Positions 1 to 5,944 of a DNA stretch of 5,944 nt are shown piece after piece. Within the stretch, counting starts at the first letter, position 1. The number at the start of each line of letters is the position of its first letter. Below the pieces are notes generated by a model that did not search any database, had not been told where the DNA came from, and worked only from the letters and a program-made list of their open reading frames with translations. The position numbers were made by a program, and so were the translations under genes. The stretch is from Dehalococcoidia bacterium (lineage in GTDB: Bacteria > Chloroflexota > Dehalococcoidia > DSTF01 > JALHUB01), in assembly GCA_022865685.1 (NCBI GenBank), contig JALHUB010000119.1:1-5944 (forward strand). Direction: 5' to 3'.

Positions 1-70
1 CGGATTGCTTTGAAGTGCCCGCGTCGCCATCTAGCGCAACGAAGTATTCAGCCGGGCACTGCTTCATGAT
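1..70 (-). pseudogene. OLD-family nuclease TOPRIM continuation after an in-frame stop (partial at window edge)
   Basis: Directly after the TAG at 71-73, with no change of frame, the minus strand stays open to the window edge and reads IMKQCPAEYFVALDGDAG followed by TSKQS. The hydrophobic strand FVALDGDAG has the form of the TOPRIM metal-binding DxD motif and sits where it is expected, after the VEGGTEAEV strand and the LISLGGKDRV segment of the preceding frame. This stretch is therefore the missing second half of the nuclease domain, not a separate gene. The ATG at 65-67 has no obvious ribosome binding site. A nonsense mutation, a base-call error or read-through would all give this picture. 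The rest of the domain lies outside the window. Confidence 0.75.
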
Positions 71-1585
71 CTACAGCCAAATCTGGAGGTTACCTAAGAC
101 CCGATCTTTTCCGCCCAAGCTGATTAGTCCGACATTGTCGGGTAGGGTCTTGTCCACCTTTTCCGCCCAGATGGGGAAAACCACCTCCGCTTCCGTGCCT
201 CCTTCAACGAAAAGCACTACGTCTTTTGCGTAAGCATCGCTGGGAATGGATCCGAGTTGTGCCAGGACGCGACGTAGGTCAGCCTCTGTTTCAACCCGCT
301 CAATTGCCCCTGAACCTTTGTCGTCAAGACAACAGAGCCAGTTATTCGTACGCTTGTCCTTGTCCATCATCACGGGCGAATGCGTAGTGATTAGTAGCTG
401 ATGCGCCCGCGTCGATTTCTTAAGATACGCAAAGAGCTTGCGAATCAGCACTGGATGAAGATGACTCTCGGGCTCTTCAAGGGCGCAAATGACAGGTCCC
501 TCGCTCACAGCCTTTGCCAAAGCCAGAACGGCCTGCTCTCCCCCGCCGTGATGGCTGATGGGCAACGCCTGAAAGTCATCCTCGACGAGCAGGCCAGCTG
601 CGTGATCGCGCAGTGTCTTACCCGTGAAATCGCGGTATGTGGCTCGCAGCCTCCGGGCCCGAGCTTCTGAATCGACTGTTAGGTCGCCTAGAAGGGAGTT
701 CACCTCCTGCAGGAGGGCCAGCGAAAGCGCCGATGCGCGCTGTCCAGGCACACGCTGCTCCTCCCGAACTGCAGGTGTCAACTTGAAGGCGCCGGTGACC
801 AAACGTTCAAGCTCGGCGAGGAAAGGGCTAGGCGACTCCTGCGGCGGCTTGTGAGCCGCCCAGTCGAACTCGGGCGCTTCGTGGTCGTCCGGTGGCCGCT
901 CTTGGAGCGACAGCCCCTGCGCTGAGGACCATTCTCTATAGTCCGCACCTACGTTCTGAGTCGAAAGCTGCACTGTCCCGTCTCTGACCAGTTTGTCGAG
1001 TTCAGGGGAGCTATGAAATGCCCAGCCCTTGTCTCGATTAACCATTAGCCTGGGATTGTCGGCCCAGTCGGCAGATGGTTCTGGCGGGAAGCATTCCATG
1101 ATCCAATGAGTCAGCGCCTCTGCATGGGCCTGGGCTTCAGGATCGTTTGGGACAGGAAGAGGTTGGTCATCTTGGATAAGTTCTTGATCACCCCATCTCA
1201 CCGAGACAGTTCGCCATCCGCGACGAACATCTAGCTCGCGGTGGACAGCGAGAAGGCTTCCCTTGCTGAGGACACGCTTCCCACCTGCGGCGATTTCGCT
1301 GATGGGCGCCTTTAGAGCGTCGGCTTCGTTGGACTGTAATTCCAACTCAATTGCCACCGAGATGGGCCTTTTCGTGACTCGTCGGTGCCAATAGAAGTCA
1401 TTCCCCACCCAGGTTGAAGAGCCTCCGGTGGCCCGAAACTCAGCGAAGAACCTATCCAGCGTCTCAAGGAGGAACGACTTTCCACTACCGTTAGGACCCA
1501 CAATTATGTTGAAATCCCCAATGTCGCTCATCTGGACATGCTCGAATCCTGCGACGTTGTCAACTTGGAGACCACGTATTCTCAC
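71..1585 (-). CDS. OLD-family ATP-dependent endonuclease (AAA ATPase plus truncated TOPRIM)
   Basis: A 504-residue protein of the OLD (overcoming lysogenization defect) type: an ABC/SMC-like ATPase fused to a TOPRIM nuclease, a family that includes many phage-defence proteins such as the GajA subunit of Gabija. Visible motifs are an N-terminal RIRGLQVDNVAGF strand, Walker A GPNGSGKS at residues 30-37, a signature-like SHHGGGEQAV at about 344-353, Walker B VICALEEPESHLHP at about 365-378, an H-loop LLITTHSP at about 397-404, and the first TOPRIM strand VVLFVEGGTEAEV (catalytic-type Glu461) at about 456-468. Residues about 100-300 are a variable insert. The GTG start is preceded by GGAGGTGA and overlaps the stop of the AbrB-like gene by four bases (GTGA), so the two are translationally coupled. 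The frame closes at TAG 71-73 inside TOPRIM, before the DxD motif, which is encoded just beyond in the same frame. As read, the product would keep its ATPase but lose the nuclease site. GC is lower than in leuA and ilvC, consistent with transfer. The exact OLD class cannot be decided without the gene to the left. Confidence 0.88.
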   Translation of the reverse strand: MRIRGLQVDNVAGFEHVQMSDIGDFNIIVGPNGSGKSFLLETLDRFFAEFRATGGSSTWVGNDFYWHRRVTKRPISVAIELELQSNEADALKAPISEIAAGGKRVLSKGSLLAVHRELDVRRGWRTVSVRWGDQELIQDDQPLPVPNDPEAQAHAEALTHWIMECFPPEPSADWADNPRLMVNRDKGWAFHSSPELDKLVRDGTVQLSTQNVGADYREWSSAQGLSLQERPPDDHEAPEFDWAAHKPPQESPSPFLAELERLVTGAFKLTPAVREEQRVPGQRASALSLALLQEVNSLLGDLTVDSEARARRLRATYRDFTGKTLRDHAAGLLVEDDFQALPISHHGGGEQAVLALAKAVSEGPVICALEEPESHLHPVLIRKLFAYLKKSTRAHQLLITTHSPVMMDKDKRTNNWLCCLDDKGSGAIERVETEADLRRVLAQLGSIPSDAYAKDVVLFVEGGTEAEVVFPIWAEKVDKTLPDNVGLISLGGKDRVLGNLQIWL

Positions 1586-1932
1586 GGGTGCTCACCTCCG
1601 CTCGGCTGTCTGCGTCGCCAACTTGCTCGCTCCTTGCGCACGTACGCGTCCATCTCCTCGCGTGTGTTGCCGTATACGCCTTTCATGCTGCCGTGGAAAT
1701 ATTCCACCCAATCCTCCGGTTCCGGTCGCAGAACGATGCGGTCATCTTCCAGTCGCAGCATAAGCCTGCGCCCCGGCTCAAGCCCAAGACGGTGGACCAT
1801 CACAACAGGCAGGGTGATCTGGTTCTTGCTCGAAAGCTTGGCTACAGCCACTTGCGGCACCCCTTCCGCGGCCATCGCAAGATACTCCAATACGGCCTCT
1901 CTTGCTTTACCGCGAGGCGTTTCCTTTGTCAA
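1582..1932 (-). CDS. AbrB/MazE/SpoVT-family DNA-binding protein
   Basis: A 116-residue protein with a SpoVT-AbrB swapped-hairpin domain at about residues 28-70: VAVAKLSSKNQITLPVVMV, then the LGLEPGRRLMLRLEDDRIVLRP half. The segment after it, about 76-105 (YFHGSMKGVYGNTREEMDAYVRKERASW), resembles the C-terminal tail common in AbrB-type antitoxin or regulator proteins, where it can contact a partner. The first 25 residues are an additional charged helix. Such proteins act as dimers that bind their own promoter and sometimes neutralise a toxin. No PIN-domain toxin is next to it here; its partner in context is the OLD ATPase, which starts inside its last codons. The start is TTG, supported by AAAGGAG eight bases upstream; the next Met would be residue 20 and would cut into the N-terminal helix. 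It lies 13 bp after leuA. Whether it regulates the cassette, acts as an antitoxin or is a passive passenger cannot be told from sequence. Confidence 0.85.
   Translation of the reverse strand: MTKETPRGKAREAVLEYLAMAAEGVPQVAVAKLSSKNQITLPVVMVHRLGLEPGRRLMLRLEDDRIVLRPEPEDWVEYFHGSMKGVYGNTREEMDAYVRKERASWRRRQPSGGEHP
1592..1599 (-). promoter_or_regulatory. Ribosome binding site fixing the GTG start of the OLD gene
   Basis: On the minus strand this reads GGAGGTGA, a full-length match to the 16S anti-Shine-Dalgarno sequence, six bases before the GTG at 1585. It lies inside the last codons of the AbrB-like gene, so initiation of the OLD gene probably depends on ribosomes finishing the upstream gene. It is the main reason to accept GTG as the start. 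Confidence 0.8.
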
Positions 1933-1940
1933 GGCCGCGA

Positions 1941-1945
1941 CTCCT

Positions 1946-1947
<2 letters not shown>
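1941..1947 (-). promoter_or_regulatory. Ribosome binding site of the AbrB-like gene, overlapping the leuA stop
   Basis: The minus strand reads TAAAGGAG here: the leuA stop codon TAA (1946-1948) runs straight into AAAGGAG, followed by eight bases and the TTG start. A ribosome terminating on leuA would sit on this site, so the accessory pair appears to be translated as an appendage of leuA. It also decides the TTG start. Confidence 0.75.
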
Positions 1948-3517
<1,570 letters not shown>

Positions 3518-3570
3518 TTCTTGCTCAACCTCCTGTGGTTTCTGACGCGATCGTGTCGATGAGTCGACCG

Positions 3571-3597
3571 GCCCTCCTCCGCTGCCACGGGGAGGGC
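3571..3597 (-). promoter_or_regulatory. Stable hairpin between leader peptide and leuA (possible attenuator)
   Basis: GCCCTCC at 3571-3577 pairs with GGAGGGC at 3591-3597. Inside it CCG and CGG can add three more pairs with one bulged A, leaving a six-base loop. It begins at the stop codon of the candidate leader peptide and ends about 36 bases before the leuA ribosome binding site. There is no run of T after it on the minus strand, so it is not a classical intrinsic terminator; it could act through ribosome stalling and alternative pairing, or by another termination route. A second small hairpin, GTCGA/TCGAC around 3553-3566, lies between it and leuA. Confidence 0.45.
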
Positions 3598-3638
3598 TAT
3601 CGCAGGTTGAGCAGTTGCCGGCTCCGTGCGTTATGCAT
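3597..3638 (-). CDS. Candidate leucine leader peptide upstream of leuA
   Basis: A 13-codon frame, ATG at 3636-3638 and TAG at 3597-3599, reads MHNARSRQLLNLR. Three of four consecutive codons are Leu (CTG CTC AAC CTG), close to the stop, and a stable GC-rich hairpin starts at the stop codon, about 50 bases before the leuA ribosome binding site. This is the arrangement of amino-acid-sensing leader peptides, which stall ribosomes when charged leucyl-tRNA is scarce. The ribosome binding site is weak (GGAA five bases before ATG). The frame is short and the Leu cluster could be chance; conservation in relatives would decide. Confidence 0.45.
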   Translation of the reverse strand: MHNARSRQLLNLR

Positions 3639-3691
3639 CTTCGTTCCGATCAGACGTATCTTCACTGTCGGCCCGCCCGGCTACGTCTCAT

Positions 3692-3741
3692 CGCCTACGC
3701 TCCGGCGGGTACCCGCCGCGATTCCGATCGTCCGCGTAGGT
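3692..3741. repeat. Palindromic module with perfect 16-bp core
   Basis: A perfect 16-bp palindrome, CGGCGGGTACCCGCCG at 3703-3718, lies between CCTACG (3694-3699) and the inverted CGTAGG (3735-3740). The outer pair is shared with the start of the next module, so the two may be neighbouring or nested units of an extragenic palindromic repeat family. No coding frame here resembles a protein. A related CTACG stands at 3681-3685 after GCCCGCCCGG. Confidence 0.5.
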
Positions 3742-3794
3742 CGGGCGAGACGCCCAACCTCGCTGCCCGAGGCGGGCAGGATGCCCGCCCTACG
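3735..3794. repeat. 60-bp inverted-repeat module (REP/MITE-like)
   Basis: The ends CGTAGGTCGGGC (3735-3746) and GCCCGCCCTACG (3783-3794) are inverted with 11 of 12 matches. Inside are two further hairpins: GGGCG-AGA-CGCCC at 3743-3755 and GGCGGGC-AGGAT-GCCCGCC at 3771-3789. The size, the terminal inverted repeats and the lack of coding capacity fit a REP doublet or a very small non-autonomous element. It lies in the leuA leader region about 100 bp upstream of the candidate leader peptide and could be transcribed and folded. Confidence 0.6.
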
Positions 3795-3808
3795 GGGAGC
3801 CACGAGCA

Positions 3809-3842
3809 GCCTATTTCCCCTTCTTGAGCCAGCTCATCATGC
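3809..3842 (-). repeat. Distal copy of ilvC 3'-end direct repeat
   Basis: This 34-bp stretch matches the true ilvC end at 4351-4384 at 32 of 34 positions and lies exactly 542 bp away in the same orientation. On the minus strand it encodes MMSWLKKGK and stop, the same nine residues that end IlvC. The only two differences (3833-3834) turn the Ser codon TCC into AGC, a synonymous change. The residues before it (SFGS) do not match IlvC, so it is a detached tail, not a usable gene. It lies outside the transposase unit, 21 bp from its left hairpin. Confidence 0.85.
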
Positions 3843-3863
3843 TTCCGAAAGATGGGGAGGTCC

Positions 3864-3883
3864 CCGCGGGCTGAAGCCCGCGG
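3864..3883. repeat. Left hairpin of the transposase unit
   Basis: CCGCGGGC-TGAA-GCCCGCGG, a perfect 8-bp stem with a four-base loop. It is the exact reverse complement of the copy at 4319-4338, and the match extends two bases further inward (CA). Confidence 0.85.
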
Positions 3884-3893
3884 CACACGTTTC

Positions 3894-4298
3894 CTAGACG
3901 ACCTGACCTCGCAACGGTCGCCTGTCCGCAAAACCATCCATTCGCTCTTTCTGGCTGCGCACGTATCTCAGGCGGCTGGCAAGGCTGCCCGGCTCGACTT
4001 CGCAGAAGGCGTAGCCTCGTTGCCAAAAAGAATCCGTGCCAGCATCGAGCCTTAGCTCTGGGAACTGCTGGAATACTTCTCGCGAGGCCCTCCCTTTGAG
4101 TAGACGCATCGCATTGAGGAGCTCCTTGCTCGAAAGTCGCAAAAGCATGTGGACGTGGTCGACAACTGTCTCACAGGCCAGCAGTTCAATTCCCTTCTCG
4201 ACGGCTGTGTTAATCAGTCATTTCTTTACGGCTTCCAAAATCTCGCCTAACAGCAGCCATCTCCTCCGCTTACAGGAAAACCAGACATGAAATATCAT
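3894..4298 (-). pseudogene. Y1 (HUH) transposase, IS200/RAYT-like, interrupted by an in-frame TGA
   Basis: From ATG 4296-4298 the frame reads MIFHVWFSCKRRRWLLLGE, then ILEAVKK, a TGA at 4218-4220, then LINTAVEKGIELLACETVV and DHVHMLLRL in the same frame, ending at TAG 3894-3896. Key Y1 features are present: the HUH metal motif in DHVHMLL (about residues 50-56), the LLKGRASREVFQQFPELR segment, the FWQRGYAF strand and the nucleophile-type Tyr in LRYVRSQKE. Full length is about 134 codons, normal for a single-domain Y1 protein. Only the 84-residue part after an internal ATG at 4146-4148 remains open, and that would lack half of the HUH motif, so it is probably inactive. TGA could derive from TGG or CGA by one change. 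These enzymes cut and rejoin single-stranded DNA at hairpin ends, which fits the hairpins around it. No frameshift is needed to join the two halves. Confidence 0.82.
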
Positions 4299-4318
4299 GT
4301 CGTTCCGATTCCTCTATG

Positions 4319-4338
4319 CCGCGGGCTTCAGCCCGCGG
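4319..4338. repeat. Right hairpin of the transposase unit
   Basis: CCGCGGGC-TTCA-GCCCGCGG, the inverted copy of 3864-3883. It lies 14 bases downstream of the ilvC stop (4353) on the transcribed strand, so it could protect or delimit the ilvC transcript 3' end. No T-run follows on the minus strand, so an intrinsic terminator is not supported. Confidence 0.85.
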
Positions 4339-4350
4339 TGTTGAGTCGTC

Positions 4351-4384
4351 GCCTATTTCCCCTTCTTGAGCCAGGACATCATGC
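4351..4384 (-). repeat. Proximal copy of ilvC 3'-end direct repeat (functional ilvC tail)
   Basis: This copy forms the actual last codons of ilvC (MMSWLKKGK, stop at 4353-4355) plus two bases beyond. It pairs with 3809-3842; the first 24 bases are identical, then two mismatches, then eight identical bases. Confidence 0.85.
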
Positions 4385-5351
4385 CGCGGAGCTCTGAGCC
4401 GACTTCCTCGATCAGGTGCTCGGCGTTCTGGCGCTTGAGCGCTCGATAGTGCGGCCGGCCGACCTGATTCTCTAAGAGCCACTCGCGGGCAAAGCTGCCG
4501 TCCTGGATCTCCGTCAATATGTCCTGCATGGTCTCGCGGACGCAGTCGTCGATGACGCGAGGGCCGCGCGTGTAGTCGCCGTACTCCGCCGTGTCGCTGA
4601 TGGAGTAGCGCATGTAGCCCATGCCGCCCTCGTACATCAGGTCGACGATCAGCTTGAGCTCGTGCATGCACTCGAAGTAGGCGATCTCCGGCTGGTAGCC
4701 CGCGTCGACGAGCGTATCGAAGCCGGCCTTCACCAGCTCGGTGACGCCGCCGCAAAGCACGGTCTGTTCGCCGAAGAGGTCGGTCTCGGTCTCCTCCTCG
4801 AACGTTGTCTCCAGGACGCCGGCGCGCGTGCAGCCGATGCCTTTGCCGTAGGCGAGCGCGACCTCCTTGGCCTTGCCACTGGCGTCCTGGTGGACGGCGA
4901 CGAGGGCGGGCGTGGCGCTCCCCTCAGTGTACAAACGCCGCACGAGGTGGCCAGGGCCCTTGGGGGCGATCATCGACACGTCGACGCCGGCCGGTGGCAC
5001 GATCTGGCCGAAGTGGATGTTGAAGCCGTGGGCGAACATCAGCGTCTTGCCCGCGTTCATGCTCGGCTCGATTGCCTCGCGGTAGACGCGGGCCTGGTGC
5101 TGGTCGGGGACGAGCATCATGATGACGTCGGCGGCGGCCGCGACTTCGGCGGCTGTCTGGACCTTGTGGCCGGCGTCCGTCGCCTGCTTCCACATGTCGC
5201 TGCCCGGAAGCTCGGCGACGAGCACCTGGCAGCCGCTATCGCGCAGGTTCAGGGCATGGGCGTGCCCCTGGCTGCCGTAGCCGATGATGCCGATCGTCTT
5301 GCCCTGCAAGAGAGCGAGGTCCGCATCCTTATCGTAGTAGATATTGGCCAC
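4353..5351 (-). CDS. ilvC: Ketol-acid reductoisomerase, class I
   Basis: Converts acetolactate or acetohydroxybutyrate to the dihydroxy acid precursor of valine/leucine or isoleucine by Mg-dependent isomerisation and NAD(P)H reduction. The 332-residue length fits the short class I form. The N-terminal Rossmann fold has GYGSQGHAHA at 24-33. Catalytic residues are all visible: His108 (AHGFNI), Lys131 (APKGPGH), the Mg ligands Asp191 and Glu195 (ETDLFGEQ), Glu227 and Glu231 (FECMHEL), and Ser252 (SISDTAEYG). The cofactor loop, residues 46-54, reads AELPGSDMW; most NADPH enzymes have a GLR-GS-S-type loop with an Arg that contacts the 2'-phosphate. Here that Arg is Leu48, with Glu47 and Asp52 nearby, suggesting altered cofactor preference. 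The start is GTG with AAAGGAG six bases upstream; it makes MANIYYDKDADL, the usual N-terminus. It lies 107 bp after ilvN. Its last 30 bp are duplicated at 3809-3842. Confidence 0.97.
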   Translation of the reverse strand: MANIYYDKDADLALLQGKTIGIIGYGSQGHAHALNLRDSGCQVLVAELPGSDMWKQATDAGHKVQTAAEVAAAADVIMMLVPDQHQARVYREAIEPSMNAGKTLMFAHGFNIHFGQIVPPAGVDVSMIAPKGPGHLVRRLYTEGSATPALVAVHQDASGKAKEVALAYGKGIGCTRAGVLETTFEEETETDLFGEQTVLCGGVTELVKAGFDTLVDAGYQPEIAYFECMHELKLIVDLMYEGGMGYMRYSISDTAEYGDYTRGPRVIDDCVRETMQDILTEIQDGSFAREWLLENQVGRPHYRALKRQNAEHLIEEVGSELRGMMSWLKKGK

Positions 5352-5357
5352 TCGACG

Positions 5358-5364
5358 CTCCTTT
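5358..5364 (-). promoter_or_regulatory. Ribosome binding site fixing the GTG start of ilvC
   Basis: The minus strand reads AAAGGAG six bases before GTG at 5351. There is no upstream in-frame ATG giving a family-like N-terminus, so this site and the MANIYYD start agree. Confidence 0.8.
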
Positions 5365-5370
5365 CTGAGC

Positions 5371-5395
5371 GGGAGGATTGAAGTTCTCCCCTACG
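5371..5395. repeat. Short hairpin module in the ilvN-ilvC gap
   Basis: GGGAG (5371-5375) and CTCCC (5386-5390) form a five-pair stem around a ten-base loop, followed by CTACG at 5391-5395. The CTACG end is shared with the other palindromic modules here. It lies just upstream of the ilvC ribosome binding site and could affect ilvC translation. Confidence 0.4.
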
Positions 5396-5415
5396 GTCCT
5401 GTGCACGTGTTTCAC

Positions 5416-5441
5416 GCCGAGACTGGAAAGTCTCGGCTACG
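5416..5441. repeat. Hairpin module GCCGAGAC/GTCTCGGC in the ilvN-ilvC gap
   Basis: GCCGAGAC (5416-5423) and GTCTCGGC (5430-5437) make a perfect 8-bp stem with a six-base loop TGGAAA, ending in CTACG (5437-5441). It starts 18 bases past the ilvN stop on the transcribed strand. With no T-run after it, it looks like a REP-type palindrome or an mRNA-stabilising hairpin rather than an intrinsic terminator. Confidence 0.6.
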
Positions 5442-5458
5442 ATATTCATTGGCCCATC

Positions 5459-5944
5459 CTACAGGAGGCTGCCGACGCGCGGCTTGCCTTGTCCGGCAGG
5501 TCGGTAGCGTTGCGCGGCTGCCCCTTCTTCCTCGACTGCGCTGACGGCACGGCCGCGCGTTACGGCGACGCGCCCGGTGCGCGCCATCTCGCGGATGCCG
5601 TGGGGCCTGAGCATCTCGACGGCGGCGTCGATCTTGTCCTCTGTGCCGGTGATCTCGACGACTACCGTCTCCGGCGAGGCATCGACGATCTCGCCGTGGA
5701 AGATGTCGACGATCTCTATTATCGCGCCGCGGTTCGAGTCGCCGGCGTTCACCTTCATGAGCGCCAGCTCGCGGGTCACTATCTCCTCCTCCGCGAGGTC
5801 GCTGATCTTGACCACGTCGACGACCTTGTAGAGCTGCTTCGTCACCTGTTCGACGTCACTGGCGGGGCCGCCGAGCACGAATGTCATGCGCGAGAGGCCC
5901 GGGATTTCGCTATGGCCAACGGCCAGGCTCTCGATGTTGAAGCC
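5459..5944 (-). CDS. ilvN: Acetolactate synthase small (regulatory) subunit, partial at 5' end
   Basis: Regulatory subunit of acetolactate (acetohydroxyacid) synthase; it activates the large subunit and confers valine feedback inhibition. The frame is open to the right window edge: GFNIESLAVGHSEIPGLSR precedes the internal ATG at 5885-5887 and is the conserved N-terminal ACT-domain sequence of this family, so that ATG is not the start. About 25 N-terminal residues are missing. The 161 visible residues cover the rest of the ACT domain, the conserved EQVTKQLYKVVDVVKISDL stretch, RELALMKVNA, and the C-terminal domain with IIEIVDIFHGEIVDASPETVVVEITG and the ALS-type DAAVEMLRPHGIREMARTGRVAVTRG end; a short Ala/Glu-rich tail follows. 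The catalytic subunit gene (ilvB) would be expected immediately to the right. ilvC follows after 107 bp on the same strand. It could equally be named ilvH. Confidence 0.95.
   Translation of the reverse strand, partial: GFNIESLAVGHSEIPGLSRMTFVLGGPASDVEQVTKQLYKVVDVVKISDLAEEEIVTRELALMKVNAGDSNRGAIIEIVDIFHGEIVDASPETVVVEITGTEDKIDAAVEMLRPHGIREMARTGRVAVTRGRAVSAVEEEGAAAQRYRPAGQGKPRVGSLL

Larger units (their letters stand above)
3864..4338 (-). mobile_element. Compact Y1-transposase unit flanked by inverted hairpins (RAYT/IS200-like)
   Basis: A 475-bp unit with a degenerate Y1 transposase gene filling nearly all of it. Both ends are the same 20-bp hairpin in opposite orientation: stem CCGCGGGC/GCCCGCGG with loop TGAA at 3864-3883 and loop TTCA at 4319-4338. 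The left hairpin is 10 bp from the transposase stop and the right one 20 bp from its start. Inverted flanking palindromes around a single Y1 gene is the layout of REP-associated tyrosine transposases; IS200/IS605 elements likewise have subterminal hairpins. Outside it lie the two copies of the ilvC tail repeat. The unit separates ilvC from leuA but leaves both open reading frames whole. Confidence 0.7.

Noticed and set aside
3571..3597. T-box-like string near CGTGGCAGCGG on the minus strand
   Set aside because: It only loosely resembles the GGGTGG-ACCGCG T-box core, and no stem I features are evident upstream. The short Leu-rich frame is a simpler explanation.
3661..3720. Sigma-70 promoter for the leuA leader (GATACG as a -10 box)
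   Set aside because: No -35 element at a normal spacing could be found; the hexamer alone is not enough.
3809..4384. Target-site duplication by the Y1 element
   Set aside because: Y1 transposition does not generate long target duplications, and the copies lie 21 and 12 bp outside the hairpins rather than touching them.
4662..5381. Plus-strand frame (239 codons) opposite ilvC
   Set aside because: Antisense shadow of the conserved ketol-acid reductoisomerase; composition is biased and no domain is visible.
5416..5437. Intrinsic terminator after ilvN
   Set aside because: The stem is strong but neither strand has a following T-run, and ilvC follows on the same strand.

Overview
The window reads almost entirely on the minus strand. 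It holds the 3' part of a branched-chain amino acid operon in the order ilvN (partial, cut by the right edge), ilvC, leuA, followed by a two-gene accessory cassette: an AbrB/SpoVT-type DNA-binding protein and an OLD-family ATPase/TOPRIM nuclease that runs off the left edge. The biosynthetic genes are GC-rich, use strong AGGAG-type ribosome binding sites and accept GTG and TTG starts. The ilvN-ilvC-leuA order, the sequence style and the abundant short palindromic intergenic modules would suit a GC-rich environmental bacterium such as a member of Chloroflexota (Dehalococcoidia-like). That assignment is inference only.

Right to left, in the direction of transcription: ilvN (acetolactate synthase regulatory subunit) ends at 5459. 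A 107-bp gap carries two hairpin modules. ilvC (ketol-acid reductoisomerase, 5351-4353) is complete, with all expected catalytic residues but an unusual cofactor-specificity loop. The 835-bp stretch between ilvC and leuA is the most structured part of the window. It contains a 475-bp degenerate Y1 (IS200/RAYT-like) transposase unit bounded by inverted copies of one 20-bp hairpin, and outside these a 34-bp direct repeat that encodes the last nine residues of IlvC. It also contains a 60-bp palindromic module, a perfect 16-bp palindrome, and a probable leucine-rich leader peptide followed by a stable hairpin just upstream of leuA. leuA (2-isopropylmalate synthase, 3517-1946) is complete. Its stop codon is embedded in the ribosome binding site of the AbrB-like gene (1932-1582, TTG start), which overlaps the OLD gene (GTG start, 1585) by four bases.

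The OLD-family reading frame is closed by an in-frame TAG at 71-73 in the middle of its TOPRIM domain. The same frame continues to the window edge with the metal-binding DxD motif that the domain needs, so the gene is a nonsense-interrupted (or read-through) OLD nuclease rather than a naturally short protein.

The three biosynthetic genes act in one pathway system: IlvN regulates acetolactate synthase, IlvC makes the dihydroxy acid precursors of valine and isoleucine, and LeuA commits 2-oxoisovalerate to leucine. The AbrB-OLD pair is lower in GC, has no metabolic link to them, and looks like a defence-type or toxin/antitoxin-like cassette that rides on the operon's transcription.
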